The position numbers were made by a program, and so were the translations under genes. 64,000 nucleotides of DNA, taken from NCBI RefSeq assembly GCF_047238125.1, contig NZ_JBDFMH010000001.1:434001-498000 (forward strand), in the 5' to 3' direction. The notes under the pieces were generated by a model that saw only the letters and a program-made list of their open reading frames with translations, had not been told where the DNA came from and ran no database searches. The stretch is from JBDFMH01 sp047238125. Its GTDB lineage: Bacteria > Pseudomonadota > Alphaproteobacteria > Sphingomonadales > Sphingomonadaceae. Each line of letters begins with the position of its first letter. Within the stretch, counting starts at the first letter, position 1. Below are positions 33,261 to 42,264 of this stretch, piece by piece.

Positions 33261-34452
33261 CCTGACGATCGGCGAGCGCGTGGGCATCGACGCGGCCGAG
33301 ATCCGCATCGATGTCGACGGGCCGGAGATGGACGCACGCGCCGGCCAGCTCGGCGCGGTCGTCGTCGCGCTTGGCCCCGATCGCGCGCTTGCTCCCGGCT
33401 ATGATCCGATCACCGCCACCGGCGGCGAGGTCCGCCCCGGCATAAGCTTCGTCGAGAATGGCGTGCTGCGGATCGAGCTTTCGAAGCTGCCCGCCGCGGT
33501 CGATCGCATCATGATGATCGTCTATATCGTCGGCGGCGTCGGTTCCGGCATCACGCTGCGCGATTTCCGGTCGTTGACCGCCACCGCCAACGACTATCGG
33601 ATGCCGTTCGATCTCGCCAATCGCGGCGAAGCGGCGATGATTCTGCTCGAAGTCTATCGCCGCGGATCGGATTGGCGGCTGACCGCGAACGGCCAGGGCT
33701 TCGTCGGCGGCATCGGCGCGCTCGCTCATGCGCTCGGCATCCGTATCGATGTGCCGCACCCGCCCGAGCCCGATCGCCCGCCGCATCATTTCCATGAAGA
33801 TCGCCCCGGCCCGTCGCGCCGCGCGCCCGGCGCCAGCTTCTCGGGCAGCGGCTTCGCGGTCGACGATCGCCACATCCTCACCAACGCGCATGTGATCGAT
33901 GGCGCGCGCACCATCCGCGTGAAGAGCGATCGGATGACGGCCGATGCCGAACTGGTGTTCACCGATCCCCGCAACGATGTCGCGCTGCTCCGCATCGAAC
34001 GCGACATCGGCGCGCGCGCACGTTTTCGCGGCGATCTGCGGATCGATCTGGGCGAGGATATCGTGGTGCTGGGCTTCCCGCTGTCGGGCCTGCTCGGCAC
34101 CGGGCCGCAGGCCAGCGGCGGGAATGTATCCTCGCTGAGCGGGGTCGGCAACGACAGCAGCGTGCTGCAGTTCACCGCCCCGATCGCCAGCGGCAACAGC
34201 GGCGGCCCGATCCTGGACATGGCGGGGCATGTCATCGGCCTCGTCCACGCCTCGCTCAATCTCGATCATGTCCGCCGCGCCGGCAACAATGCCGAGAACG
34301 TCAATTTCGGCGTCAAGGGCGCGATCGTGCGTGCCTTCCTCGCCACCGCCGGCGTCGATCCCGTCCTGGCCGATGGCCATGCCAGCCGATCCCGCGCGGA
34401 CATCGTGAAGGAAGCGCGCGGCTATATTTTCCGCATCGATTGCGAAGCCTGA
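33253..34452 (+). CDS. TerD-like domain fused to a trypsin-like serine protease
   Basis: 399 residues. Residues 1 to about 178 form a TerD-like fold (ending WRLTANGQGFVGGIGALAHALGIRI) without the DLDAS calcium loop. A His/Pro-rich linker (EPDRPPHHFHEDRPGPSRRAPG) joins it to a chymotrypsin/HtrA-type domain. The triad is visible: His213 in TNAHVID, Asp242 in NDVALLRIE and Ser316 in GNSGGPI. There is no signal peptide, so the protease should be cytoplasmic and tethered to the Ter complex by its TerD domain. The ATG overlaps the ATP-grasp gene by eight bases. The protease substrate is unknown. Confidence 0.92.
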   Translation: MRDLTIGERVGIDAAEIRIDVDGPEMDARAGQLGAVVVALGPDRALAPGYDPITATGGEVRPGISFVENGVLRIELSKLPAAVDRIMMIVYIVGGVGSGITLRDFRSLTATANDYRMPFDLANRGEAAMILLEVYRRGSDWRLTANGQGFVGGIGALAHALGIRIDVPHPPEPDRPPHHFHEDRPGPSRRAPGASFSGSGFAVDDRHILTNAHVIDGARTIRVKSDRMTADAELVFTDPRNDVALLRIERDIGARARFRGDLRIDLGEDIVVLGFPLSGLLGTGPQASGGNVSSLSGVGNDSSVLQFTAPIASGNSGGPILDMAGHVIGLVHASLNLDHVRRAGNNAENVNFGVKGAIVRAFLATAGVDPVLADGHASRSRADIVKEARGYIFRIDCEA

Positions 34453-34473
34453 TCGGCTGCGGCACATCGCGCC

Positions 34474-35607
34474 ATGGCCGATCAGGAACATCCCCGCGAA
34501 CGCATCGTCCCGCTTTCCTCGGGCACGATCCGCATCAACACCACGCGAGCGGATTGGCCGCTCGATCGCGCCTGCGCCTTCGCCGCGCGCGACAATCCCC
34601 GGCGCGGCTTCCTGGTCGTCTCGAAGCTGCTTGGCCGCCACATTCCTGCCCGCCCGTCCGAAATGCGCGCCAGCATGATCGATCTTGCGCGCGCGCTGCC
34701 GGCCGATCTGCCGGGGCCGATCCTGTTCCTGGGGCTTGCCGAAACCGCAATCTGCCTGGGGCAGGGGGTGCATGAAAGCTACCGCGCGATCACCGGGCGC
34801 GACGATTGCCTGTTCCTCCATTCCACCCGCCAGCAGATCGATCATCCGCTGCTCGCCCGGTTCGATGAACCGCACAGCCACGCCTCGCGCCACCTGATCT
34901 ATCGCCCGGTCGAGGGGCTGGCACTGCTCACCGCCGCGCGCACGTTGGTGATGGTGGACGACGAAGTGTCGACCGGCACCACGCTGCGCAATCTGGCGGA
35001 CGCGCTGGTGGCCGAGCTGCCGGGGATCGAACGCATGGTCGTGGCGACGCTGGCCGATTGGTCGGATGGTGCCGCCGTCGCTGCAATGCCGCGCCCCGCT
35101 GAGATTGCCAGCCTGATTGCCGGCCGGCTGGAATGGACGCCGGGCGCGCCGCCCCCGGCCGAGCCGCCCGCCTTCGATGTCGCCGCCCGCGCGATGGGCG
35201 GCCTCGCCGCGCATCATAATTACGGGCGGCTCGGCCGCGTCGATACCGCGGACGAGGGTGATGCGCTGGCCGATACGCTTGCGCTGCCGCCGGCTTCGCG
35301 CGTTCGCATCGTTTGCACCGCCGAATTCACCTATCCGCCGTTCCGGATCGCCGAATGGCTGGAAGCGGCGGGACATGACGTGGTCGTGCAATCCACCACG
35401 CGCAGCCCGGCGCGTATCGATGGCGCGATCGCCCACGCGCTGCGTTTCGCGGACAATTACGGCACACCGGTGCCCAATTATCTTTACAATGTCGCCCCCG
35501 ACGATCCCCGGATCAGCGTGATCGTGCACGAAACCCCGCCCGGCAGCATCGATCCCGCTCTGGTCGCGGCGCTGGACGCGCGGCTGTTGTGGATGGGGAC
35601 ACGCTGA
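34474..35607 (+). CDS. Phosphoribosyltransferase-TRSP protein of the Ter module
   Basis: 377 residues. The N-terminal PRTase domain has the PRPP-binding motif TLVMVDDEVSTGTTL. The second half (after about residue 240) begins with AAHHNYGRLGR and contains CTAEFTYPPFRIAEWLEAAGHDVVVQSTTRSP, which is the TRSP domain named for this family. It should attach phosphoribosyl to, or remove it from, an unidentified base in the cytoplasm. PRTase-TRSP proteins are a hallmark of the Ter-associated biosynthetic module. Gene order ATP-grasp, protease, PRTase, HAD is maintained with very short spacing. Confidence 0.92.
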   Translation: MADQEHPRERIVPLSSGTIRINTTRADWPLDRACAFAARDNPRRGFLVVSKLLGRHIPARPSEMRASMIDLARALPADLPGPILFLGLAETAICLGQGVHESYRAITGRDDCLFLHSTRQQIDHPLLARFDEPHSHASRHLIYRPVEGLALLTAARTLVMVDDEVSTGTTLRNLADALVAELPGIERMVVATLADWSDGAAVAAMPRPAEIASLIAGRLEWTPGAPPPAEPPAFDVAARAMGGLAAHHNYGRLGRVDTADEGDALADTLALPPASRVRIVCTAEFTYPPFRIAEWLEAAGHDVVVQSTTRSPARIDGAIAHALRFADNYGTPVPNYLYNVAPDDPRISVIVHETPPGSIDPALVAALDARLLWMGTR

Positions 35608-36341
35608 TGCGGGCGATCGCGCTGGTCGATCTCGACGACACGCTGTTCCAGACGCTGCGCAAATGCCCGCCCGGCCTGGCCGAAACCGCGCTCACCCCGC
35701 TCGGCTATGCGGTCGATGGGTCGCCGCTCAGCTATGCCACCCCGTCGCAGATGGCGCTGATCGGCTGGCTGTGTGAGACGACGCGCTTCGTGCCCGTCAC
35801 GGCGCGCGGGCTGGATGCGCTGCGCCGCGTGCGGATCCCGTTCCAGGCGGCGGTCTGCGCCCATGGCGGCGTGGTGCTTGGCGATGACGGCGCGATCGAC
35901 GCGCAATGGGCTGCCCATGCCGCCGCGGCCTCGCACGCGATCGCCCCTGATCTCGAACGGCTCGCCGGCTCGCTGTCCGCCGCCGCGCCCACCCTGCGCG
36001 TGCGCGTGCTCACGGAAGGCGAAACGCCGCTCTACGTGCTCGCCAAGCATCCGGACGCCGACGATGTTGCCCTTCACGCCGCAGTCGATGGCGTTGCCGA
36101 TCAGGTGCCGCCCGGCTGGACGATCCACCGCAACGGCAACAATGTCGCCATCATGCCGCCCTGGCTCGGCAAGCAGCATGCCGTCGCCCACCTGTTGCCG
36201 CGGCTGCGCGCCGCCCATCCGGACGTGCCCGTGATCGGCATCGGCGACAGCATCACCGATGCTCCGTTCATGGCCCAATGCGATTTCGCGATGGTGCCGC
36301 GCGGATCTCAGCTCGCCCTGGCCACCGGCCTGCTCGCATGA
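35607..36341 (+). CDS. HAD-superfamily hydrolase of the Ter module
   Basis: 244 residues. HAD motif I is ALVDLDDTLFQT, a Thr-containing motif II lies in FVPVTARGLDALRR, and motif IV is GIGDSITDAPFMAQCDFAMVPRG with the paired acidic residues. The Lys of motif III is probably in PWLGKQHAVAHLL. A C2-type cap is likely from the spacing. It should be a phosphatase removing phosphate from the ribosyl intermediate made by the neighbouring PRTases (inference from context). The ATG shares one base with the PRTase stop and the stop overlaps the next ATG. Confidence 0.92.
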   Translation: MRAIALVDLDDTLFQTLRKCPPGLAETALTPLGYAVDGSPLSYATPSQMALIGWLCETTRFVPVTARGLDALRRVRIPFQAAVCAHGGVVLGDDGAIDAQWAAHAAAASHAIAPDLERLAGSLSAAAPTLRVRVLTEGETPLYVLAKHPDADDVALHAAVDGVADQVPPGWTIHRNGNNVAIMPPWLGKQHAVAHLLPRLRAAHPDVPVIGIGDSITDAPFMAQCDFAMVPRGSQLALATGLLA

Positions 36342-37411
36342 GCTTCCACGGCAGCTATGATCCGCAGGACGTCACCTTCCTGCTCAAGCCGGTCGATCTG
36401 GCACCAACCCCGATCGCCGACAAGGAAGCCGCGATCCAGTCCGGCGCGCGCCATTATTCCGAGATGCTGTCGGTCGAGACGCCGCCGGGTGCGGACTATC
36501 TGGCGCTTTACGATGCCGCACTTGCCCGCAACGGCCGCCGGCTCGCGCAGGATATCGTCACGCTGGCCGCCGCGATCGACGCGCGCGCCCCCGCTGGCCG
36601 GGAAATCGTGCTTGCCTCGTTCGCACGCGCGGGCACCCCGATCGGCGTGCTGCTGCGCCGCGCGCTCGTCCGCATCGGGCGCACGGTCACGCATTATTCG
36701 ATCAGCATCATCCGCGATCGCGGCATCGATCGGGTGGCGCTCGCCCATATCGCCGCCGCGCATGATCCCACCGATGTGGTGTTCGTCGACGGATGGACGG
36801 GCAAGGGCGCGATCGCGGCCGAACTGCACGCCGCGCTGGCACGGGACGGGCCGGACTTCGCGCCCGTGCTGGCCGTCGTCGCCGATCCCGCCGGGGTCGC
36901 CGAACTTGCTGCCAGCGCGGACGATTATCTGATCGCCTCGGGGCTGCTCAACGCGATCGTCTCGGGCCTGGTCAGCCGCACCGTGCTCAATGCCGCGCTG
37001 GTCCGCCCGGGCGATTTCCACGCCTGCGTCCATTATCGCGACTTCGAGCCGATCGATCGCAGCCGCGCGTTCGTCGATCATGTCGATGCGCTGGCGCAGG
37101 GTCTGGCACCGCTGGCACCGGCCGCGCCGGATGACGCGCCTGCCCGTCGGCAGCACTGCCGGGCGCTGCTCGAAGGGATCATGGCGTTGACGGACACCAC
37201 CGATCGCAACCGCATCAAGCCCGGCATTGCGGAGGCCACCCGCGCTGTGCTGCGCCGGCTGCCCGATCGGCTGTTCCTGCGCGATGCCGCCGATCCGGAT
37301 GTCGCGCATCTCGTCCATCTCGCGAGCGAAAAGAGCCTTGCCGTCGAGCCGCTCGCCCCCGGCAGTCGTTACCGCGCGGTCGCTGTCATCAAATCGCTCG
37401 GTTCGGAATGA
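36338..37411 (+). CDS. StiP / PRTase_1-family protein of the Ter module
   Basis: 357 residues. The N-terminus SYDPQDVTFLLKPVDLAPTPIADKEAAIQSGARHYSEML and the PRPP-loop-like VVFVDGWTGKGAIAAEL identify the StiP family. It is annotated in databases both as a cysteine protease and as PRTase_1; the visible PRPP-type loop favours a phosphoribosyltransferase here. A CVHYRDFEPIDRSRAFVDHVD block follows. It is the second PRTase of the module. The ATGA overlaps at both ends indicate strict coupling with the HAD and CitE-like genes. Confidence 0.9.
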   Translation: MSFHGSYDPQDVTFLLKPVDLAPTPIADKEAAIQSGARHYSEMLSVETPPGADYLALYDAALARNGRRLAQDIVTLAAAIDARAPAGREIVLASFARAGTPIGVLLRRALVRIGRTVTHYSISIIRDRGIDRVALAHIAAAHDPTDVVFVDGWTGKGAIAAELHAALARDGPDFAPVLAVVADPAGVAELAASADDYLIASGLLNAIVSGLVSRTVLNAALVRPGDFHACVHYRDFEPIDRSRAFVDHVDALAQGLAPLAPAAPDDAPARRQHCRALLEGIMALTDTTDRNRIKPGIAEATRAVLRRLPDRLFLRDAADPDVAHLVHLASEKSLAVEPLAPGSRYRAVAVIKSLGSE

Positions 37412-38337
37412 AAGACCTGTCGGCCATGACCTTCGATCCGATCGCGCTCGGCGCCACCCTCTATGTTCCCGCCACGCGAGACGACATCGCCCCGATCCTC
37501 GCCGGCACCCGCCATCCCGATCTGCGCTCGGTGGTGCTCTGCCTCGAGGATTCGATCCGCGCCGATGAGTCCGCGTTCGCACTGCGCCGGCTCGAAGCCT
37601 TGCTGTCCGGGCTCGGCACGCGGCAGCGCGGGCCGGCGCTGTTCGTGCGCCCGCGAAACGCAACCATGTTGGAGGAGATTTCGGGTTTCGCCGGCATTGA
37701 TGCCGTCACTGGCTTTGTGCTTCCCAAGGCCACGGCGGACAGTATGGCGGATTATCTGGCCGCGCTCGCCGCAGCGCACGACCATCACCTGCTGATGCCG
37801 ACGCTTGAAACGCGCGAGGCGTTCGACGGGCACGAGATGCGCCGCCTGCGCGATCTGCTGATGGCGGTGCAGGATCGGGTGCTGGCGCTGCGCATCGGCG
37901 GCAATGATCTGATGCAGACGCTGGGCGCGCGCCGCTCCGGATGCCGCACCATCTATGAAGGGCCGCTCGGCCCCACCATCGCCACGCTGGTCGCCACCTT
38001 CGCGCCCTGGGGTTTCGCGCTCACCGCGCCCGTGTTCGAACGGTTCGACGATCCGGCGCTGCTGCGCGAGGAAGTGGAACGCGATATCGAGCATGGCCTG
38101 ATCGCCAAGACCGCGATCCACCCCGCGCAGATCGCCGTCATCCACGCCGCTTATGCGGTGCCGCAGCGCGATCTGGTGGAGGCGCGCGCGATCCTGGACA
38201 GGCAGGCGCGCGCCGTGTTCGCCACCGCCGGCGGAATGACCGAACCCGCCACCCATCGCGGCTGGGCAGAGCGGATCGTGCGTCGCGCGGATCATTTCGG
38301 TATCGTGCCCGCGCCGGATGCCGCGCGCTCGGCCTGA
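37408..38337 (+). CDS. HpcH/HpaI (CitE-like) TIM-barrel protein of the Ter module
   Basis: 309 residues. The barrel shows LGATLYVPATRDDIAPIL, a metal-binding VVLCLEDSIRADE (Glu/Asp), FVRPRNATMLEEI, GFVLPKA, LMPTLETREAF and AKTAIHPAQIAVIHAAY, all CitE/HpcH hallmarks. Enzymes of this fold cleave or form C-C bonds of acyl-CoA or oxoacids; the true substrate here is unknown. It is the last member of the coupled biosynthetic block (ATGA overlap with the StiP gene). Confidence 0.91.
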   Translation: MKDLSAMTFDPIALGATLYVPATRDDIAPILAGTRHPDLRSVVLCLEDSIRADESAFALRRLEALLSGLGTRQRGPALFVRPRNATMLEEISGFAGIDAVTGFVLPKATADSMADYLAALAAAHDHHLLMPTLETREAFDGHEMRRLRDLLMAVQDRVLALRIGGNDLMQTLGARRSGCRTIYEGPLGPTIATLVATFAPWGFALTAPVFERFDDPALLREEVERDIEHGLIAKTAIHPAQIAVIHAAYAVPQRDLVEARAILDRQARAVFATAGGMTEPATHRGWAERIVRRADHFGIVPAPDAARSA

Positions 38338-38358
38338 TCGTTTGCAGGGAGGAAGCAG

Positions 38359-39144
38359 ATGTCCGATTTTCGCACCAGGATCGACGAAAAGGCCGGCCGC
38401 GGCGCCCGGTTCGAACTCTACCAATATACCCGCAAGATCGTATCCCAATATGTCTATGTGCCGGGCACCGGGCAGGGCGCCGGTGGCTTCGGGCTGACCG
38501 TGCCTTCGCCGCCCACCGCCACCCGTACGCTACGCATCATCCTGGAAGGCGGCGCCGCGCTGCTCGAACCGGGCGCGCTGCAATATGCCCACGGCGCACT
38601 GCAGGTCGATGTCCAAAAGAATGACAAGAACAGCAACTTCTTCAGCCGCGCGATCGCGTCTGCGGGCACGGGCGAGTCCGGCTTCGCCACCCGCTTCGCC
38701 GGGCGCGGCGAGGTCTGGACCGAACCTACCACCAAGCATTTCATCATCGCCGAGATGGATGGTCCCGCCGATGCGCTGATCCTGGACGACAAGGCATTCT
38801 ACGCCTGCGAGGGATCGGTCGAGATCAAGACCCATGTCCACCGCACCTTGTCGGGCGTGCTTTCGGGCAACGGGCTGATGCAGCCCAAGCTGGAAGGGGC
38901 AGGGGTGTTCGTCGTCGAATCGCCGGTGCCGGTGGACGAGGTCGAGGCAATCGAGCTCGATGGATCGGGCGAACTGATCGTCGATGGCGATCTGATGATG
39001 ATGTATTCGGCTTCGCTTCAGTGCGAAGTGCGCCCGCTCGTCCGCGGTCTTCGCAACGCGATGCGCAGCGGGGAAGGGCTGGTGTTCGTGTTCCGCGGAC
39101 GCGGCACCGTCTGGCTCACGCCGACCATGAAGATCGGCGCCTGA
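38359..39144 (+). CDS. AIM24-family protein at the end of the Ter cluster
   Basis: 261 residues. The repeated beta-helical motifs (VDVQKNDKNSNFFSRAI; GRGEVWTEPTTKHFIIAEMDG; LMQPKLEGAGVFVVESPVPVDEVEAIELDGSGELIVDGDLMMMYS) are those of the AIM24/TIGR00266 family. Such proteins recur beside ter genes, but their biochemical role is not known. There is no signal peptide. GGAGGAAG precedes the ATG, and the gene lies 21 bases after the CitE-like gene, so it is probably cotranscribed. It is followed by a convergent tRNA-Cys gene. Confidence 0.92.
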   Translation: MSDFRTRIDEKAGRGARFELYQYTRKIVSQYVYVPGTGQGAGGFGLTVPSPPTATRTLRIILEGGAALLEPGALQYAHGALQVDVQKNDKNSNFFSRAIASAGTGESGFATRFAGRGEVWTEPTTKHFIIAEMDGPADALILDDKAFYACEGSVEIKTHVHRTLSGVLSGNGLMQPKLEGAGVFVVESPVPVDEVEAIELDGSGELIVDGDLMMMYSASLQCEVRPLVRGLRNAMRSGEGLVFVFRGRGTVWLTPTMKIGA

Positions 39145-39180
39145 GCGCGGCAGGCGATTCGCGTCTGTCTGTCGTGGGAA

Positions 39181-39254
39181 TGGAGGCCCGACCGGGAATC
39201 GAACCCGGGTGCAAGGATTTGCAGTCCTCTGCGTCACCACTCCGCCATCGGGCC
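39181..39254 (-). tRNA. tRNA-Cys(GCA)
   Basis: 74 bases including an encoded CCA. The cloverleaf is complete: a 7-bp acceptor stem (GGCCCGA/TCGGGCC), U73 as expected for Cys, an anticodon loop CTGCAAA with anticodon GCA, and the T-arm GGTTCGATTCC. It runs convergent to the AIM24 gene. Confidence 0.97.
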
Positions 39255-39360
39255 GGAGCGGGCGGCAATGTCGCGCTGCCGACACGCTGTCAAGTCGCAG
39301 CGCCCCGCCGCATGATGCTTGGCGCACTCGCCTCGACACGATAGACGGACCGACGCGCGT

Positions 39361-39378
39361 GTTAGTGTATTGCCTAAC
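39361..39378 (+). promoter_or_regulatory. Small inverted repeat upstream of the methyltransferase/TolC operon
   Basis: Five-base arms gttag and ctaac with an AT-rich centre (tgtattgc) form the most AT-rich spot before the GTG at 39406. It could be an operator or part of the promoter; no protein is implied by sequence alone. Confidence 0.35.
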
Positions 39379-39405
39379 TAAAACAGTTGTGCGACGAGGT
39401 TGGCC

Positions 39406-40056
39406 GTGACCGAGATCAATTACGAATCCCTGCGCGCGGCGATGGTCGCCAGCCAGCTCCGCACCAGCGGCGTGAACGACGCCGGCGTGCTTGCCGCGAT
39501 GGGCGCCGTGCCGCGCGAACGCTTCGTGCCGGCGGCGCGGGCTGCGCTCGCCTATGTCGATACGCTGGTGCCGTTGTCGGGCGCGCGCCGCATGAACACG
39601 CCGCTCGCCACCGGCCGGCTGCTGACCGAACTCGCGCCCCGCACCGGGGAAAGCGCGCTCGTCGTGGGGGCCGCCACCGGCTATGCCGCGGCCGTGCTCG
39701 CCCGGCTCGGCGCGAACGTCGTCGCGCTGGAGGAGGATGCCGCGCTTGGCGATGCCGCGCCCGCGATCGCGGGTGTCACCTGGGCGCAGGGGCCGCTGGC
39801 CGAAGGCTGGGCGGCGGGCGCACCTTATGATCTGATCCTCGTCGATGGCGCGATTGAGCGCATTCCCGATGCGCTCGTGGCCCAACTGGCCGATGGCGGC
39901 CGGCTCGCAACCGGCCTTGTCGAGCGCAGTCTCGTCCGGCTGGCGGTAGGCCGCAAGTCGGGCGATGCGTTCGGCGTCGTCACCGTCGCCGATGTCGATG
40001 CCGCGCCGCTGCCGGGCTTCGCGCAGCCCGCGACCTTCAGTTTCCAGGGAGTCTGA
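39406..40056 (+). CDS. Protein-L-isoaspartate O-methyltransferase-like protein
   Basis: 216 residues. It has the Pcm-family layout: MVASQLRTSGVNDAGVLAAMGAVPRERFVP, PLSGARRMNTPLATGRLLTEL, and a SAM-binding VVGAATGYAAAVLARLGANVVALEE. The canonical GTGSGY is changed to GAATGY, and the family-typical catalytic/substrate loop is short. It may therefore not be a true repair enzyme. The GTG at 39406 follows GAGG by six bases; a TTG at 39400 is possible. A Pcm-like gene directly ahead of tolC is a common arrangement in sphingomonads (recalled), and the two are separated by only five bases. Confidence 0.88.
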   Translation: MTEINYESLRAAMVASQLRTSGVNDAGVLAAMGAVPRERFVPAARAALAYVDTLVPLSGARRMNTPLATGRLLTELAPRTGESALVVGAATGYAAAVLARLGANVVALEEDAALGDAAPAIAGVTWAQGPLAEGWAAGAPYDLILVDGAIERIPDALVAQLADGGRLATGLVERSLVRLAVGRKSGDAFGVVTVADVDAAPLPGFAQPATFSFQGV

Positions 40057-40061
40057 TCTTG

Positions 40062-41576
40062 ATGCGTTCGAGCCTGCTGGCGATCGCGGCGATGACTGGG
40101 CTTGCCGCCCAACCGGCGCATGCGGCGTCGCTGCGTGAAGCGCTGGTCCAGGCCTATCGCGGCAACCCCACGCTGACCGGCCAGCGCGCCAGCCAGCGGG
40201 CCACCGATGAAGGCGTGCCGCTGGCGCGCGCGGCCGGCCTGCCGAACCTCGGCTCGACCGGTCAATATAGCGAGTTTCTGCTGCGCCAGCGCGGATCGAG
40301 CATCAAGCGGCTCGCCGCGGCCGATGTCACGCTGAACGTACCGATCTATTCGGGCGGGGCGGTTAAGAACGGCGTCCGCGCCGCCGATGCGCGCGTCGAG
40401 CAGGGCCAGGCCGTGCTCCGCTCGACCGAGGCCAACATCTTCACTCAGGTCGTCGGCGCCTATCTCGATGTGATCCGCGATACCGCGATCGTCGAGCTCA
40501 ACCGCGGCAATGTCCGCGTGCTGGAAACGAACCTGCAGGCGTCCAACGACCGGTTCGAGGTCGGCGATCTTACCCGAACCGATGTGGCACAGTCCGATGC
40601 CCGCCTTGCCATCGCGCGCAGCCAGCTCCAGTCGGCGCTCGCCCAGCTCGATTCGAGCCGCGAGAATTATCTGCGCCTTGTCGGCGCCGCGCCCGATGCG
40701 TTGGAGCCGCCGCCGCCGTTGCCGCAATTCCCGGCCACGCCCGACGATGCGGTCGATGTCGCGCTCGAAAACAATCCCGATCTCGTCGCCGCCAAGCGCG
40801 CCAGCCGTGCCGCCGATTACGATATCCGCGTCGCCCAGGCCGAACGGCTGCCCACGCTGTCGGCGTTCGGCACGGCCGACTACACCAATTTCCTGGGTTC
40901 GCTGCAGGGCGGCATCGCGATCGATCCGGGCACCGGGCTGCCGATCCCGGCCGCCGCCAGCCAGACGCAGAAGACCGCCACCGTCGGCTTGCGTGCCACG
41001 CTGCCGCTGTTCCAGGGTGGCCGGCCGGGGGCGCTGGTGCGCCAGGCGCAGGCCCGCAAGAGCCAGACGCTCGAGCAGATTACGGCCACCGAACGCTCTG
41101 TGATCGCCGATGCACGCGCCACCTATTCGCTCTATGTCGCCGCGCAGGAAGTGATCCGCTCGTCGCAGCAGGCGGTCTCGGCCAACGAACTCGCGCTGGA
41201 AGGCACGCGGGCCGAAAACAGCGTCGGCACGCGCAACGTGCTCGATGTGCTGAATGCCGAGCAGGAATTGCTCAACAGTCGGGTCCAGCTCGTCACTGCC
41301 AGGCGGGATGCCTATGTCGCGGGTTTCGCGCTGCTGGCCGCGATCGGCCGTGCGGAAGCGCGCGATCTCGGTCTCGATGGCGGCGTGCTCTATGATCCGC
41401 AGGTCAATTACCGGCGGGTACGGGGCTCGATCAATGATTGGGCGCAGGATCCGAAGCCGCAGCCGGTGGCGCCCAGCACGGCCGGCATCCCGCTGCCGTC
41501 GCAAACGCTGATTCAGGGCCCGCCGGCCCCGGCCGCGCAGCCGTTAACCACACAGTCGACAACCCCGTCGAACTAA
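40062..41576 (+). CDS. tolC: TolC-family outer-membrane efflux/secretion channel
   Basis: 504 residues. The signal peptide ends at PAHAA. The mature protein shows the duplicated TolC helical repeats: SLREALVQAYRGNPTLTGQRA and ...AIDVALENNPDLVAAKRA-like segments, DLTRTDVAQSDARLAIARSQL in the first half and GTRNVLDVLNAEQELLNSRVQLVTARRD in the second. It should form the trimeric beta-barrel/alpha-barrel channel for RND pumps or type I secretion. The C-terminal Pro/Gln/Thr-rich tail is disordered and typical of alphaproteobacterial TolC. No inner-membrane pump is adjacent. Confidence 0.93.
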   Translation: MRSSLLAIAAMTGLAAQPAHAASLREALVQAYRGNPTLTGQRASQRATDEGVPLARAAGLPNLGSTGQYSEFLLRQRGSSIKRLAAADVTLNVPIYSGGAVKNGVRAADARVEQGQAVLRSTEANIFTQVVGAYLDVIRDTAIVELNRGNVRVLETNLQASNDRFEVGDLTRTDVAQSDARLAIARSQLQSALAQLDSSRENYLRLVGAAPDALEPPPPLPQFPATPDDAVDVALENNPDLVAAKRASRAADYDIRVAQAERLPTLSAFGTADYTNFLGSLQGGIAIDPGTGLPIPAAASQTQKTATVGLRATLPLFQGGRPGALVRQAQARKSQTLEQITATERSVIADARATYSLYVAAQEVIRSSQQAVSANELALEGTRAENSVGTRNVLDVLNAEQELLNSRVQLVTARRDAYVAGFALLAAIGRAEARDLGLDGGVLYDPQVNYRRVRGSINDWAQDPKPQPVAPSTAGIPLPSQTLIQGPPAPAAQPLTTQSTTPSN

Positions 41577-41592
41577 GTAATAACACCGGCTC

Positions 41593-42120
41593 ATGGAGGA
41601 TCTCGCCAAGGAGCCGTCGATGGAGGACATCCTTGCCTCCATCAAACGCATCATCGCCGAGGACAATGGCCCGCCGCCCGCCGCGTCGCGCGCGCGCCGG
41701 CCGGTCATCGTGCGCGATCCGGTCGATCCGCCGCCCGAGCCTGAGCCCGAAGCAGCCCCCGAAGCAGCCCCCGAATCAGCCGAGGAGGCGGTCCTGGAAC
41801 TGACCGAACCGATGGCGGGCGATCCGCCGCCTGCGCCCGCGCCGACACCAACGCCCGCGACCGCCGATCGCGAAGCTCAGGCGAAACCCGCCGTCGATCC
41901 GATCGTATCGGATACGACGGCCGTCGCCAGCCGCCACGCGTTGGCCGCGCTTTCGGCGCTGGTCGTCAAGCCGCAGGCCGGGCAGGAAAATACGCTCGAC
42001 GGTCTGGTCCGCGAAATGCTGCGGCCGATGATGAAGCAGTGGCTTGATGCGAACCTGCCCGAGATCGTCGAGGCAATGGTTGCGCGCGAAATTCAGCGGA
42101 TCACCGGCCGCAGCGTCTGA
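41593..42120 (+). CDS. DUF2497 / PopZ-like polar organising protein
   Basis: 175 residues. A conserved N-terminal helix (EPSMEDILASIKRIIAED) is followed by a Pro/Glu/Ala-rich disordered spacer with APEAAPESAEEA-type repeats. The C-terminal helical region (LDGLVREMLRPMMKQWLDANLPEIVEAMVAREIQRI) completes the arrangement of Caulobacter PopZ, which organises the cell pole and anchors chromosome partition proteins. The N- and C-terminal modules and linker match the family well. It lies 16 bases after tolC and is probably cotranscribed. Confidence 0.93.
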   Translation: MEDLAKEPSMEDILASIKRIIAEDNGPPPAASRARRPVIVRDPVDPPPEPEPEAAPEAAPESAEEAVLELTEPMAGDPPPAPAPTPTPATADREAQAKPAVDPIVSDTTAVASRHALAALSALVVKPQAGQENTLDGLVREMLRPMMKQWLDANLPEIVEAMVAREIQRITGRSV

Positions 42121-42264
42121 TTCGCGCCGGCGCGGGCATCGGGCAGCAGGTACGCGCAGCCGGCATATCGTGCTGGATCTCGGTCCCCCGCCACCCCCCC
42201 CCTGAGCCCGATCCGGAACGACAGGCCATTGAGCGGCAGCCGGATTCGCCTATGGCTGGCGGCC

